A DNA stretch of 35,054 nt from Candidatus Limivicinus sp. (GTDB taxonomy: Bacteria > Bacillota > Clostridia > Oscillospirales > Oscillospiraceae): the NCBI GenBank assembly GCA_029264685.1, contig JARHZW010000098.1:1-35054 (forward strand), written 5' to 3'. The position numbers and the translations under genes are program-made. Positions 23,574 to 33,926 of this stretch are shown here, piece after piece. The notes beneath the pieces were generated by a model. It was not told the origin of the DNA. It saw nothing but the letters and a program-made list of their open reading frames with translations, and made no database searches. Position 1 is the stretch's first letter, and each line of letters begins with the position of its first letter.

Positions 23574-24851
23574 ATGCGCAAAAAATATAAAATAGTATTA
23601 GGTACCTATATAACGGTGGGAGTTCTGGTTTCGGGGCTTTATATATGGCATAATCAGAAAACTCTTGCAGATTACCGCCTTGCTGCAAATTACAGCGCAG
23701 CCATGGCCTTTGAAGAGACCGTATCGGCAGCGAGAGGTTTGAGCGATGCCCTTGAAAAAAGCGTGTATGCGGTGGGCGGCTCAATGAGCGGAAAGGTGTG
23801 TTCCGAGATATACGCAAATGCTCTGGCGGCGGAAGCAGCGCTTTCCACTCTGCCTTTTTCCACTCTTGAGCTGGAGCAGGTGTCTGCTTTTTTGAACCGA
23901 ACGGGTGATTATGCGTATACCGTGAATTTCGGAGCCGTTGAGGATGGCTTTACAGATGAGCAGCGGACGGAATTTGCGGAAATGTCAGTGATTGCAGACA
24001 GCTTAACAGATTATCTGGAGGAACTGAGAAGCGGGGTTAATTCCGGAATTATCACAATGGATAGCAGAGAGGAGGACCGCAGAAATGTTTTTCCCGATGA
24101 TGAAACGGAAAAACTCAGCGCAAGGCTTTACAGATATGAAAAAGAATTTCAGCCTATGGCGGAGCTTATTTATGACGGCAAACACGGAAAAACTCAGGAT
24201 AAGGCCGTAAACGGAAATCTCAGCCGTGAGGAAATGATTGCGTTGGCCGCTCAATACGCAGGGGTAAAGCAGGAGGAGCTTCAGAAGGAATACGATTATC
24301 AGGGGACGGAGGGGCGCTGCTGCTACAGCGCAGGAGACATGAGCATATGCGTAAGTCCGGCGGGGGTTGAGAGTATGCAGAACAGAAGGCTGGTAGGGGA
24401 AATCAAAATAAGCAGGGAGCAGGCAGAAGCAATCGCTGAAGATTTTCTGGAAAAACAGGGCTTTGAAAATATGGAGCTTGTGGACGGAGAACCGGACGGG
24501 GCTGTGTACAATATGCGTTTCTGCAAACTGGAGCAGGATGCTCTGTGCCTTAATAATGAAATAAAGATTTCCGTAGCTATGGATAACGGAGCCGTTCACG
24601 GGCTGAACACGCTTTCCTATTCGGCCGGTGACACCGATGCCCAATGGAAAATCAGTCAGGAGGAGGCAATGAAAAGTATTCCGGACAGTCTTAAATGCGC
24701 CGCAGGTCGGAGGATAATAAAGCAAAGTCCGGCAGGGAGAGACTACGGCTGCTACGAGTTTTCATGCGCTGATGCAAGGGGCATGGGGGTTAGAATTTAT
24801 GTCGATGCCGACAGCGGAAAGCAATGCGACATAGTCTTTGAGAAAAAATAA
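23574..24851 (+). CDS. ypeB: Germination protein YpeB
   Basis: 425 aa from the ATG at 23574; the ORF track starts three codons earlier at a GTG inside the terminator. The N-terminal transmembrane helix (about residues 6-25, IVLGTYITVGVLVSGLYIW) is followed by 'YRLAANYSAAMAFEE', an extended helical region and two or more PepSY-like repeats in the C-terminal half (REQAEAIAEDFLEKQGFENM; SQEEAMKSIPDSL). This order and length are typical of YpeB, which stabilises and localises the cortex-lytic enzyme SleB at the spore inner membrane. In most spore formers sleB is adjacent, but here the only SleB-like gene lies about 15 kb away and looks inactive. Forespore expression is expected from family knowledge; no clear sigma-G site was found. 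Confidence 0.9.
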   Translation: MRKKYKIVLGTYITVGVLVSGLYIWHNQKTLADYRLAANYSAAMAFEETVSAARGLSDALEKSVYAVGGSMSGKVCSEIYANALAAEAALSTLPFSTLELEQVSAFLNRTGDYAYTVNFGAVEDGFTDEQRTEFAEMSVIADSLTDYLEELRSGVNSGIITMDSREEDRRNVFPDDETEKLSARLYRYEKEFQPMAELIYDGKHGKTQDKAVNGNLSREEMIALAAQYAGVKQEELQKEYDYQGTEGRCCYSAGDMSICVSPAGVESMQNRRLVGEIKISREQAEAIAEDFLEKQGFENMELVDGEPDGAVYNMRFCKLEQDALCLNNEIKISVAMDNGAVHGLNTLSYSAGDTDAQWKISQEEAMKSIPDSLKCAAGRRIIKQSPAGRDYGCYEFSCADARGMGVRIYVDADSGKQCDIVFEKK

Positions 24852-24904
24852 ACAGATAAATTTTTATATTTCTATTTTTTGAAAAATAACAAAGTGAGCA
24901 TTGC

Positions 24905-24948
24905 AAAGCGTCCGAAGCTGTTTTTTAGTTTCTTCGGACGCTTTTGTT
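24905..24948 (+). terminator. Terminator after ypeB
   Basis: AAAGCGTCCGAAG pairs perfectly with CTTCGGACGCTTT around a loop of about 14 nt, followed by TTGTT. Confidence 0.85.
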
Positions 24949-25089
24949 ATATATGCAAAAAAACGATTAAATTAGTAATTTGCAATAAAAATGTTGTTTA
25001 AAAGTGATAAAACTATATGGCGGTGCATTTATGTACCTAAAAAATTAAAATTTAACAATAAAAAAGCCTCAACTCAGAAAAATCTGGTC

Positions 25090-25109
25090 AATATGTGGTA
25101 ATATGTAGT
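25090..25109 (+). repeat. 10-bp tandem repeat upstream of the ntp promoter
   Basis: AATATGTGGT is followed directly by AATATGTAGT and then AAT. The 10-bp period matches one helical turn, as for a protein-binding site. It ends 31 bp before the -35 box of the V-ATPase promoter. Confidence 0.5.
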
Positions 25110-25140
25110 AATTTTGTCAAATGAAATGGTTAACTTTGCC

Positions 25141-25169
25141 TTGAAAGAGACGACTTTTTGCGGTATCAT
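25141..25169 (+). promoter_or_regulatory. Promoter of the V-ATPase (ntp) operon
   Basis: TTGAAA at 25141-25146, a 17-bp spacer and TATCAT at 25164-25169, giving a leader of about 80 nt to the first start codon at 25255. The rest of the 24949-25254 gap is AT-rich without a supported gene. Confidence 0.65.
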
Positions 25170-25254
25170 AAGATAGTTGATAAAACGGTGTTTTCTGAAA
25201 TGAAGACTGCCGTAAGCAAAAGCAAATTAAAATAATTTTAGAGGGGGTGTGCCA

Positions 25255-25569
25255 ATGTCATTTGAAGCGATTACGAGTATTGCCGGTGCCGAGGCTCAGG
25301 CCAAGGCCTCAGCGGCTGCGGCTGAACTTAAATCCAAGCAAATGCTCTCAGATGCCGAAACAGCGGGCAAAGCTGCCGTTGAGGCGGCTGCGGCAAAGGC
25401 TGAACTTGAATTATCAGAGCTCAGCAAAAAAGCAAACGAGAAAGCCAAAAACGACGCAGGCGGTCTTTCCGGTGAGCTTGAAAACAAGAAAGCCGTGCTC
25501 CGTGCCAAGGCAGAAGCAAAACTTGAGCAAGCAGCAGCTCTCGTAGTGGAAAGGATAGTGAACAACTGA
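25255..25569 (+). CDS. ntpF: V-type ATPase peripheral-stalk subunit (NtpF / subunit G-H type)
   Basis: 104 aa from the ATG at 25255, 5 nt after GAGGGGGTG. It is almost entirely Ala/Lys/Glu-rich coiled coil (AEAQAKASAAAAELKSKQML onward) with no hydrophobic segment, as expected for the small stalk subunit that pairs with NtpE. It is the first gene of the operon, as in Enterococcus hirae. Sequence alone is low in information because many coiled coils look alike, so position carries much of the evidence. It ends 1 bp before the ntpI ATG, so the two are translationally coupled. Confidence 0.8.
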   Translation: MSFEAITSIAGAEAQAKASAAAAELKSKQMLSDAETAGKAAVEAAAAKAELELSELSKKANEKAKNDAGGLSGELENKKAVLRAKAEAKLEQAAALVVERIVNN

Positions 25570-25570
25570 C

Positions 25571-27565
25571 ATGGCCATTTTAAAAATGAAGAGACTCCGG
25601 CTGGTGAGTGTTCGCTCTCGCAAAGATGAGCTACTGCGTGAACTTCAAAAGCACGGCTGTGTTGAGTTCTCCGAGATAGGGGATGAAATTCAGGGTTCGG
25701 AAGTGGAAAGCATCCTGACCCGTGAGGAAAGCAAGGTTATGGCTGTAAGAGCAAAGCACAACACCCTGACCAATGCTATCTCCCTTCTCAACAAATACGC
25801 ACCGGCCAAAAGCAAGCTCCTGTCCGCAGCACCTGAGGTTGACGCCGAAGAACTTCTTTCGGAAAGCGGCCTTAATGCGGCTCTTGCCGTTGCAGAGCGG
25901 ATCGCTGACGCTGACGATAAAATCAAGCGCCTGAGCGCTGAGGAAAGCCGTCAGCGGGGAATAATTGAGTCCCTTGAACCATGGCTCAATCTGGAGCTCT
26001 CTCTTGACACCGAGGGAACGGAACGTACAAGTATTATAATGGGTTCCATTCCCGCAAAAGCAAAGCTTTCCGATGTGGAGAGCGCCCTGAGCGAAGCTTC
26101 CGAGGAAGCGGAACTCTTTACGGTCTCCAAAGACAAAAACCAGAATTATGTACTCGTTGTCTGTATAAAAGAAGCCCTTACAGCAGTTCAGGAATGCCTC
26201 AGAGGCTTTAACTTCAATGCCGTATCATTCAGCGGTATGCAGGGAAGCGCCAGAGAATGCATTCTTCGTGCCAATGAGGCTCTCAAAGAGCTGGCAGGCG
26301 AAAAAGCTGCCTGTGCAGAGCAGATAAGGAGCGAAACAGTCCACCGTGAAGCCCTTAAAATGGCCGCCGACAGAATGAGCACTCTGACGGCTCTTGCAGA
26401 AGCCGAGGATAAGCTCTACGGCACTGAGACAGTGGTCATGATGGAGGGCTGGGTACCGGAGGAGAAGGAAAAAGAGGTTGTGGAAATATTCGACAGCTAT
26501 GACTGTGCATGGGAAACCAGAGAACCCCGTGAGGACGAATATCCCACGGTTCCTGTCAAGCTGAAGAATAATGCCGTTACAAACTCTCTTAACATGGTTA
26601 CCAATATGTATTCCCTTCCGGCATACGGCACCGTGGACGCAAACCCGCTTATGGCTCCGTTCTTTATCCTGTTCTACGGTCTTATGATGGCTGATATGGG
26701 CTACGGTATTATTATGATTGCGGCGGCGCTTGTTGCCATGGCTAAAATAAAGCCGAGAGGCGGCACTCAGGCCTTCTGCCAGCTGCTGCTGTACTCAGGT
26801 ATTGCCACCTTCGTAATGGGCGCACTTACGGGCGGTTTGTTCGGTGATGCTCCCTACCGTATAGTACATATGATAAATCCCCAAAGCACATGGGAAGGTC
26901 TGCCCTATCTCTTCAGCCCTGTTAACGACAGCGAACTGGTGCTTTACGGTGCCATGGTACTTGGCGTTATTCACCTGAACTTCGGTATGATCATTTCTTT
27001 CGTGCAAAAGAAAAAGAACGGAAATCTTATGGACGGTATTTTTGAGGAAGGCCCTCTGTGGGTTATCCTTGTGGGCGGTGTGCTGCTTGCCCTTGGCATG
27101 ATGGAGATAGTTCCTGCTTTGGCACTTCCCGGTAAAATCGTCCTTATCGTCGGTCTTGTTCTGCTGCTCTTCGGTGCCGGCCGGCATTCAAAGGGTATCT
27201 TCGGCAAGATAGGCGCAGCCTTCGGATGCATCTACAACACTGCTACAGGCTGGTTCGGTGATATTCTGAGCTACTCCCGTATTATGGCCCTTATGCTGGC
27301 CGGCGGAGTGGTGGCTCAGGTCTTTAATACCATCGCAGTTATGCCTGCGGAAAGCAGCGGACTTAATGTAGGCACCGTGCTGGCGTTCCTTTTCATCTTC
27401 CTTGTAGGTCACGCCCTTAACTTCGGTCTTAACCTTCTGGGCTGCTTCGTCCATGACCTGAGACTTCAGTGTCTGGAGTTCTTCGGAAAGTTCTATACCG
27501 ACGGCGGCAAACCCTTTAAACCTCTGGAAGTCAGAAGCAAATATGTCAGAGCTAAAGAGAACTGA
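25571..27565 (+). CDS. ntpI: V-type ATPase subunit I (a-type stator and ion-channel subunit)
   Basis: 664 aa, normal for subunit I. Residues about 1-330 are a soluble coiled-coil arm that meets the peripheral stalks. Residues about 355-630 hold seven or eight membrane helices (NPLMAPFFILFYGLMMADMGYGI; SYSRIMALMLAGGVV; FIFLVGHALNFGLNLLGCF). The essential channel arginine is probably in HDLRLQCLEFFGKFY near the C-terminus. It forms the half-channels that let Na+ or H+ reach the c ring in the cytoplasmic membrane. No separate ribosome binding site is needed beyond AAAGGA inside ntpF. Confidence 0.95.
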   Translation: MAILKMKRLRLVSVRSRKDELLRELQKHGCVEFSEIGDEIQGSEVESILTREESKVMAVRAKHNTLTNAISLLNKYAPAKSKLLSAAPEVDAEELLSESGLNAALAVAERIADADDKIKRLSAEESRQRGIIESLEPWLNLELSLDTEGTERTSIIMGSIPAKAKLSDVESALSEASEEAELFTVSKDKNQNYVLVVCIKEALTAVQECLRGFNFNAVSFSGMQGSARECILRANEALKELAGEKAACAEQIRSETVHREALKMAADRMSTLTALAEAEDKLYGTETVVMMEGWVPEEKEKEVVEIFDSYDCAWETREPREDEYPTVPVKLKNNAVTNSLNMVTNMYSLPAYGTVDANPLMAPFFILFYGLMMADMGYGIIMIAAALVAMAKIKPRGGTQAFCQLLLYSGIATFVMGALTGGLFGDAPYRIVHMINPQSTWEGLPYLFSPVNDSELVLYGAMVLGVIHLNFGMIISFVQKKKNGNLMDGIFEEGPLWVILVGGVLLALGMMEIVPALALPGKIVLIVGLVLLLFGAGRHSKGIFGKIGAAFGCIYNTATGWFGDILSYSRIMALMLAGGVVAQVFNTIAVMPAESSGLNVGTVLAFLFIFLVGHALNFGLNLLGCFVHDLRLQCLEFFGKFYTDGGKPFKPLEVRSKYVRAKEN

Positions 27566-27571
27566 CATTAA

Positions 27572-28087
<516 letters not shown>

Positions 28088-28116
28088 TTTAAAAAACTTT
28101 TTTGACAGGAGATACT

Positions 28117-28689
28117 ATGAAAGGCACTGAAAAAATAGTTGCGCATATCCAGGCCGATGCAAAGGCAAAGGCCGATGCAATACTCGCTCAGGCTGAGCAG
28201 CAGTGCGCGAGTATCCGCGAGGATTATGACAAGAAGGCCAAAGACGTTTACAGCGAAAAAATTCGTGTAGGCGTAAAGGATTGTCAGGACAAGGTTGACA
28301 GCATGGAGCGTATTGCCCGCATGGAAGCCAAAAAGAGTATTCTGGCTTTAAAGCAGGAGATGGTCTCCAGAAGCTTTGATCTGGCTGTGCAGAAAATCGC
28401 TGCACTTCCCGAGGAACGCTATGTAGCTTTTCTTGCAAAGCTTGCAAAGGACGCCTCCGTCACAGGTGACGAGGAAATAGTTCTCAACGCCAGAGACAGA
28501 GCGGCCATAGGCGAGAAGCTTGTTGACGCTTTAGGCGGAAAGCTTCGTCTTGCCGACAGCACCGGCGATTTTGCCGGCGGCCTTATCCTCCGCAGAGGCA
28601 GCATTGAAGTCAACTGCACCGTTGAGCTTCTGGTTGAACTTTGCAGAAGCGAGATGTCCTCTGAAATCGCGGGCGTTCTCTTTGAATAA
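28117..28689 (+). CDS. ntpE: V-type ATPase subunit E (peripheral stalk)
   Basis: 190 aa from the ATG at 28117, which has CAGGAG 6 nt upstream; the ORF-track TTG at 28102 has none. An N-terminal helix of about 110 residues rich in Ala, Lys, Gln and Glu (AKADAILAQAEQQCASIRED) leads to a C-terminal globular domain with GGLILRRGSIEVNCTVE, the conserved subunit E end motif. It pairs with NtpF in the peripheral stalks that hold A3B3 against rotation. It lies 29 bp after ntpK. Confidence 0.92.
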   Translation: MKGTEKIVAHIQADAKAKADAILAQAEQQCASIREDYDKKAKDVYSEKIRVGVKDCQDKVDSMERIARMEAKKSILALKQEMVSRSFDLAVQKIAALPEERYVAFLAKLAKDASVTGDEEIVLNARDRAAIGEKLVDALGGKLRLADSTGDFAGGLILRRGSIEVNCTVELLVELCRSEMSSEIAGVLFE

Positions 28690-28724
28690 GCGCACAAATT
28701 ATCCCGAGACAGGGAGGGAAAAAA

Positions 28725-29717
28725 TTGTCTAATAAAAAAGAAGCTTATCTGTGCCTGTCCGCAATGCTGCGGGCGAGGGAGCCTAAACTTCTCAATAACG
28801 ACAGAGCCCAGCGTATGCTGGATGCCGGTAGTTTTGAGGAAGCCGCAAAGCTCCTTACCGACTGCGGCTATGCAGATATGTCCCAGATGAGTGCAAAGGA
28901 AATTGAAGCAGAGTTGGCGGGCCACCGCCGGAGCGTTTTCAATGAGCTTTTGGAGCTCTCTCCCGACAGAGAACTGGTGGACGTTTTCAGAATGAAATAT
29001 GACTACCACAATCTGAAAGCTATTATAAAGGCAGAGGCCATGGGGCTTTCGGCAGAGTCCATTTTGAGCGATTCCGGCAGGTTTGAGCCTGACGAACTCC
29101 TTGGTATTTATAATGAAGAGCGGTTTACGGAGCTTCCTCAGATCCCTGCTCAGGCTGTGCAGGAGGCAAAAAGCACCCTTGCACGCACAGGAAATCCACA
29201 GCTTGCGGATTTTGTCCTGGACAAGGCCTACTTTGCAGAGCTGAAGGCAACTGCGAAGTCTGTCGGCAGTTCTTTCCTTGAGGGTTATGCCGAGATTCTG
29301 ATCGACAGCGCAAACCTCAAGAGCGCCGTCAGAACCATCCGCATGGGTAAGGATGCAGACTTCCTGAGAGAGGTACTCATACCCGGCGGAAGAGTGGGAG
29401 TTGACAGAATTGTGGCAGCAGGTGACGGTGACGGAATTGCCGCATTGTTTGCCCATTCCGGCCTTGATAAGGCCGCAGCTCTGGGCGCTGAAGCTGCAAA
29501 CGGCGGGTCTATGACAGAATTCGAGCTTTGCTGCGACAACGCCGTAAACACTTATCTCAAGGGTGCAAAGCTTATAAGCTACGGTGCGGAGACTGTTGTC
29601 TCCTACCTTGCCGCAGTTGAGAGCGAGATCACCGCTGTGAGAATGATCCTTACGGGCAGACTTTCCGGCATAGAGCCGAAAGTTATCCGTGAAAGGCTGC
29701 GTGATCTGTATGCTTAA
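28725..29717 (+). CDS. ntpC: V-type ATPase subunit C (d-type rotor cap)
   Basis: 330 aa from a TTG start at 28725, preceded by AGGGAGGG at good spacing; no ATG fits. All-helical, with family patterns 'VDVFRMKYDYHNLKAIIKAE' (read in pieces) and the repeated 'R..L...L..GG....' style segments near residues 210-230. Subunit C/d is a funnel-shaped protein that seats the central stalk (D-F) on the c ring. Its end overlaps the start of the next gene by 8 bp (ATGCTTAA). Confidence 0.93.
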   Translation: MSNKKEAYLCLSAMLRAREPKLLNNDRAQRMLDAGSFEEAAKLLTDCGYADMSQMSAKEIEAELAGHRRSVFNELLELSPDRELVDVFRMKYDYHNLKAIIKAEAMGLSAESILSDSGRFEPDELLGIYNEERFTELPQIPAQAVQEAKSTLARTGNPQLADFVLDKAYFAELKATAKSVGSSFLEGYAEILIDSANLKSAVRTIRMGKDADFLREVLIPGGRVGVDRIVAAGDGDGIAALFAHSGLDKAAALGAEAANGGSMTEFELCCDNAVNTYLKGAKLISYGAETVVSYLAAVESEITAVRMILTGRLSGIEPKVIRERLRDLYA

Positions 29718-30030
29718 AATTGCTGTTATAGGCGGAAGAGAAACCGTTATGGGCTTTAAAGCTCTGGGACTTGAGACTTATCCCGTGGTGGATGCAGGTG
29801 AGGCTTCCCGCACTCTCCGCAGGCTTACCCATGACAATGACGATTATGCAATAATCTACATTGAGGAAAACCTTGCGGTGCAGCTCCAGCACGAGATTGA
29901 CAAATTTAAGGACAGACCCACTCCGGCTATAATCCTTATTCCCGGACGAGAGGGTTCCATAGGACTTGGACAGTCGGCATTGAAGGCCGCTGTCGAGCGT
30001 GCCGTTGGCACGAACATACTGGGCGACTGA
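29710..30030 (+). CDS. ntpG: V-type ATPase subunit F (central stalk, NtpG)
   Basis: 106 aa from the ATG at 29710 (MLKIAVIGGRE); the ORF-track GTG at 29689 adds residues unlike the family. A Rossmann-like fold with IAVIGGRETVMGFKALGLET at the start and 'AIIYIEENLA' then 'PAIILIPGREGSIGLG', all typical of subunit F. It sits beside subunit D in the rotating shaft and modulates ATP hydrolysis. The start overlaps ntpC, so translation is coupled. Confidence 0.93.
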   Translation: MLKIAVIGGRETVMGFKALGLETYPVVDAGEASRTLRRLTHDNDDYAIIYIEENLAVQLQHEIDKFKDRPTPAIILIPGREGSIGLGQSALKAAVERAVGTNILGD

Positions 30031-30086
30031 GAATAACTTTCTTTAGCCCCCCAGTTCCTTCAATTACAAATAAGGAAGGTATGTAA

Positions 30087-31856
30087 ATGAGCGGAACTAT
30101 AACCAAAGTATCCGGACCGCTTGTAGTCGCAGAGGGACTTGCAGACGCCAACGTTTCCGACGTTGTCCGTGTGGGTTCCCAGAGACTTATAGGCGAGATC
30201 CTTAATATGACCGGCGACAAGGCTTCAATTCAGGTCTATGAAGAGACCTCCGGCCTTGGCCCCGGCGCAAATGTTGAAACCACCGGTATGCCCATGAGCG
30301 TTGAGCTGGGACCCGGTATGCTGGACAATATCTATGATGGTATTCAGCGTCCTCTGCCCGAGATGCGTGCCCTTTCCGGCGACTGCATTACCAGAGGCAC
30401 AGATGTACCTGCCCTTAACAGAGAAAAGAAATGGGACTTCGTTCCCGTTGCAAAGCCCGGCGACAAGGTAGTTCCCGGCGATGTTCTGGGTACAGTTCAG
30501 GAGACCAGCGCAATCCTCCACAAGATCATGGTTCCCCGTGGAGTTTCCGGCGAGGTGGTGAGCGTGGAGAGCGGCGAGCATGTTGTTACTGACACTATCG
30601 CTGTTATCAGAGACGAAAAAGGCGTGGAAAGAAAGCTGGACATGATTCAGCGCTGGCCCGTCCGTATTGCAAGACCTTATGCAAGAAAGTACGTTCCTGC
30701 CCGCCCCATGAACTCCGGACAGCGTATCATTGATACAATGTTCCCCATCGCAAAGGGCGGCACTGCTGCCGTTCCCGGTCCTTTCGGCTCCGGTAAGACC
30801 GTTGTTCAGCACCAGCTGGCCAAGTGGTCCGACGTGGATATTGTTATTTACATCGGCTGCGGCGAGCGTGGAAACGAAATGACCGACGTTCTGATGGAGT
30901 TCCCCGAACTGAAGGACCCCCGCAACGGCGAGCCTCTTATGAAGCGTACCGTGCTTATCGCCAACACTTCCGATATGCCTGTTGCAGCTCGTGAAGCCTC
31001 TATATACACCGGTATCACAATAGCCGAGTACTTCCGTGATATGGGCTATGACGTGGCTGTTCTTGCAGACTCCACTTCCCGCTGGGCCGAGGCTCTGCGT
31101 GAAATGTCAGGTCGTCTGGAAGAAATGCCCGGTGAAGAGGGCTACCCTGCATATCTGGCATCCCGTCTGGCTCAGTTCTATGAAAGAGCCGGCGTTGTGG
31201 AATGCCTTGGCTCCGATGAGCGCCGTGGTTCTGTTACTGCAATCGGTGCCGTTTCCCCTCCGGGCGGTGATATTTCCGAGCCTGTTTCTCAGGCTACAAT
31301 GCGTATAGTTAAGGTTTTCTGGGCTCTTGACTCCAGCCTTGCCTATGCCCGTCACTTCCCTGCAATCAACTGGCTGACCTCCTATTCACTTTATGTTGAC
31401 ACTCTTCGTCCCTGGTACACCGAGCATTTCGGCGAGAGATACATGAAGAACCGTGAAAAGGCCATGCACATTCTTCAGGAAGAGAATGAACTTCAGGAAA
31501 TCGTCCGTCTGGTCGGACAGGATGCACTCAGCCCTGCCGACAGACTTACCATGGAGACTGCAAAGATGCTCCGTGAAGACTTCCTCCAGCAGAACGCATT
31601 TGTGGATGAGGACGCATATTCCTCCTACAAGAAGCAGTTCAGACTTCTCGACATGGTTCTGCAGTACGACGAGCTCTGCCGTGACGCTCTCCAGAAGGGC
31701 GCCAATATGAACGCTCTCTTCATCATAGACGCAAGAGAAAAGATAGGCCGTGCAAAGATGGCGGATCCTAACGGCTTTGACCCCGTTTACGACGAAATCG
31801 AGGCCCAGATGAAGAAGGAAATCGAGGCAGTCATTGCCGGAGGTGAAGACGAATGA
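30087..31856 (+). CDS. ntpA: V-type ATPase catalytic subunit A
   Basis: 589 aa, normal for bacterial subunit A. The P-loop GPFGSGKT lies at 231-238, the non-homologous 'bulge' region about 110-190, and [31 protein letters not shown] (read in pieces) follows near 335-365 with the catalytic region. It hydrolyses or makes ATP in the A3B3 hexamer. Codon choice is strongly biased toward CGT, GGC, ACC and TTC. The ATG follows AAGGAAGG. It overlaps ntpB by 4 bp (ATGA). Confidence 0.98.
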   Translation: MSGTITKVSGPLVVAEGLADANVSDVVRVGSQRLIGEILNMTGDKASIQVYEETSGLGPGANVETTGMPMSVELGPGMLDNIYDGIQRPLPEMRALSGDCITRGTDVPALNREKKWDFVPVAKPGDKVVPGDVLGTVQETSAILHKIMVPRGVSGEVVSVESGEHVVTDTIAVIRDEKGVERKLDMIQRWPVRIARPYARKYVPARPMNSGQRIIDTMFPIAKGGTAAVPGPFGSGKTVVQHQLAKWSDVDIVIYIGCGERGNEMTDVLMEFPELKDPRNGEPLMKRTVLIANTSDMPVAAREASIYTGITIAEYFRDMGYDVAVLADSTSRWAEALREMSGRLEEMPGEEGYPAYLASRLAQFYERAGVVECLGSDERRGSVTAIGAVSPPGGDISEPVSQATMRIVKVFWALDSSLAYARHFPAINWLTSYSLYVDTLRPWYTEHFGERYMKNREKAMHILQEENELQEIVRLVGQDALSPADRLTMETAKMLREDFLQQNAFVDEDAYSSYKKQFRLLDMVLQYDELCRDALQKGANMNALFIIDAREKIGRAKMADPNGFDPVYDEIEAQMKKEIEAVIAGGEDE

Positions 31857-33226
31857 TTAAAGAGTATAAAACTATAAGAGAAATCGCCAGCCCTCTGATG
31901 GTCGTGGATAACGTTGAAGGCGTTACCTTCGATGAACTGGGCGAAATCGAGCTTCCCAACGGTGAAATCCGCCGCTGCAAAGTGCTTGAGGTTGAGGGCA
32001 ATAAAGCGGTTGTTCAGCTGTTCGAGTCCGCACAGGGAATTAACCTTGCAGAATCCAAGGTCCGTTTCCTCGGCCATCCTCAGCAGCTGGCAGTGTCCGA
32101 GGATATGCTTGGCCGTGTCTTCAACGGTATGGGTCAGCCCATAGACGGCGGCCCCGATATTCTTGCCGAAGACCACAAGGATATTAACGGTCTGCCGATG
32201 AATCCGGCCGCCCGTGCCTATCCTGCTGAGTTTATTCAGACCGGTGTTTCCACTATCGACGGCCTGAACACTCTGGTTCGTGGACAGAAGCTGCCTATAT
32301 TCTCCGGCTCCGGTTTGCCTCACGCCGCTCTTGCCGCTCAGATCGCAAGACAGGCAAAGGTTCTGGGTGATAACGAAACATTTGCGGTTGTATTTGCTGC
32401 AATCGGTATTACCTACGAGGAATCCGAGTACTTTATCAATGACTTCCGCCGTACCGGCGCCATTGACCGTACTGTGGTTTTCTCCAACCTTGCAAATGAC
32501 CCTGCTGTTGAGCGTATAGCCACTCCCCGTATGGCTCTTACCGCTGCCGAGTATCTGGCATTCGAGAAGGATATGCAGGTTCTGGTTATCCTTACCGATA
32601 TTACAAACTACGCCGAGGCTCTTCGTGAGGTCTCCGCAGCAAAGAAGGAAGTCCCCGGCCGCCGTGGCTATCCCGGCTACCTGTACACCGACCTTGCAAC
32701 CATGTATGAGCGTGCAGGCCGCCGTCAGGGCAAGAAGGGTTCTATCACCATGATCCCCATTCTGACCATGCCTGAGGACGACAAGACTCATCCCATTCCC
32801 GACCTTACCGGCTATATCACCGAGGGTCAGATTATCCTGAGCCGTGAACTGTTCCGTAAGGGCATTGTTCCTCCCGTGGATGTTCTGCCTTCTCTGAGCC
32901 GTCTTAAAGATAAGGGTATAGGCGAAGGCAAGACCCGTGAGGACCATGCCGGAACCATGAACCAGCTGTTTGCAGCTTATTCCCGTGGTAAGGATGCCAA
33001 GGAACTGATGACAATTCTGGGTGAGGCTGCCCTTTCTGACGACGACAAGCTTTTTGCAAAGTTTGCAGATGAGTTTGAAAAGCGCTATGTAAGCCAGGGC
33101 AACGACACCAACCGCTCCATTGAGGAAACTCTGAATATCGGCTGGGAGCTTTTAAGCATACTGCCCAAGCGTGAACTCAAGCGTATCAAGCCCGAGTTCA
33201 TCGAGAAGTACATGCCCAAGAAGTAA
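31853..33226 (+). CDS. ntpB: V-type ATPase non-catalytic subunit B
   Basis: 457 aa. It lacks a true P-loop: the corresponding position reads [18 protein letters not shown], as in all B subunits. Other family signatures are [17 protein letters not shown] (here starting LTDIT), [21 protein letters not shown] and [12 protein letters not shown]. It alternates with subunit A in the hexamer. The start overlaps the end of ntpA, which fits 1:1 stoichiometry. Confidence 0.98.
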   Translation: MIKEYKTIREIASPLMVVDNVEGVTFDELGEIELPNGEIRRCKVLEVEGNKAVVQLFESAQGINLAESKVRFLGHPQQLAVSEDMLGRVFNGMGQPIDGGPDILAEDHKDINGLPMNPAARAYPAEFIQTGVSTIDGLNTLVRGQKLPIFSGSGLPHAALAAQIARQAKVLGDNETFAVVFAAIGITYEESEYFINDFRRTGAIDRTVVFSNLANDPAVERIATPRMALTAAEYLAFEKDMQVLVILTDITNYAEALREVSAAKKEVPGRRGYPGYLYTDLATMYERAGRRQGKKGSITMIPILTMPEDDKTHPIPDLTGYITEGQIILSRELFRKGIVPPVDVLPSLSRLKDKGIGEGKTREDHAGTMNQLFAAYSRGKDAKELMTILGEAALSDDDKLFAKFADEFEKRYVSQGNDTNRSIEETLNIGWELLSILPKRELKRIKPEFIEKYMPKK

Positions 33227-33261
33227 ACCCTTTTATTACTAAATTACGGAGGTGATGCTTT

Positions 33262-33912
33262 TTGGCAGGTACTGCTATAACCCCAACCAGAATGGTTTTA
33301 AACCAGCTCAAGGGCAGACTGAAAACCGCCCGCAGAGGCCACAAGCTTTTAAAAGATAAGCGTGACGAGCTGATGCGCCAGTTTATGGATGTGGTAAAGC
33401 TGAATAAGCAGCTTCGTACCCGTGTTGAAGAGGGCCTTACCGGTGCGTTTGCTTCACTTCAGGTGGCAAGCGCCATTATGAGCCCCGAAATGCTGGAACA
33501 GGCGCTGCTGTACCCACGCCAGAGCGTGGAATTAGGGCTGACATATAAAAACATCATGAGCGTAAACGTACCTCAGTACAGTTTCCAGACCAAAAACAAC
33601 GACCCTACGGAAATTTATCCTTACGGTTTTGCTCAGACTTCCGGTGAGCTTGATGACGCACTGGAAAAAATGGCAAAGGTTTTTGAGGATATGCTGGAGC
33701 TGGCTCAGGTGGAGAAAACCATGCAGTTGCTGGCGGAAGAGATCGAAAAGACCCGCCGCCGTGTTAACGCACTGGAGTATGTCATGATTCCTGAGCTTAC
33801 AGAGAATATCAAGTATATCTCTATGAAGCTGGAAGAAAATGAAAATGCTACCAAGGTTCGTTTGCTGAAAGTCAAAGAAATGGTGCTTCAGGACGCCCAC
33901 AATTATAAATAA
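33262..33912 (+). CDS. ntpD: V-type ATPase subunit D (central shaft)
   Basis: 216 aa from a TTG start at 33262 behind GGAGGTGAT. The nearby ATG at 33254 is out of frame. ITPTRMVLNQLKGRLKTARRGHKLLKDKRDEL (read in pieces) near residues 6-38 is the classic subunit D N-terminus, and a second long helix near 150-210 (RRRVNALEYVMIPE) closes the antiparallel coiled coil. It is the rotating shaft inside A3B3. It is the last gene of the operon; the NtpH and NtpJ (K+ transporter) genes found in Enterococcus are absent. Confidence 0.95.
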   Translation: MAGTAITPTRMVLNQLKGRLKTARRGHKLLKDKRDELMRQFMDVVKLNKQLRTRVEEGLTGAFASLQVASAIMSPEMLEQALLYPRQSVELGLTYKNIMSVNVPQYSFQTKNNDPTEIYPYGFAQTSGELDDALEKMAKVFEDMLELAQVEKTMQLLAEEIEKTRRRVNALEYVMIPELTENIKYISMKLEENENATKVRLLKVKEMVLQDAHNYK

Positions 33913-33926
33913 GCCAATAAGCTAAC

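Noticed and set aside
24991-25101. Short ORF (about 36 codons) between ypeB and ntpF
   Set aside because: No ribosome binding site, AT-rich composition typical of the gap, and no recognisable sequence.
31787-32947. 386-aa minus-strand ORF opposite ntpB, and similar long minus-strand ORFs opposite nfnAB (5520-6425, 6313-7374)
   Set aside because: Biased codon use in highly expressed genes leaves the antisense frame open. No start signals or family motifs are present.
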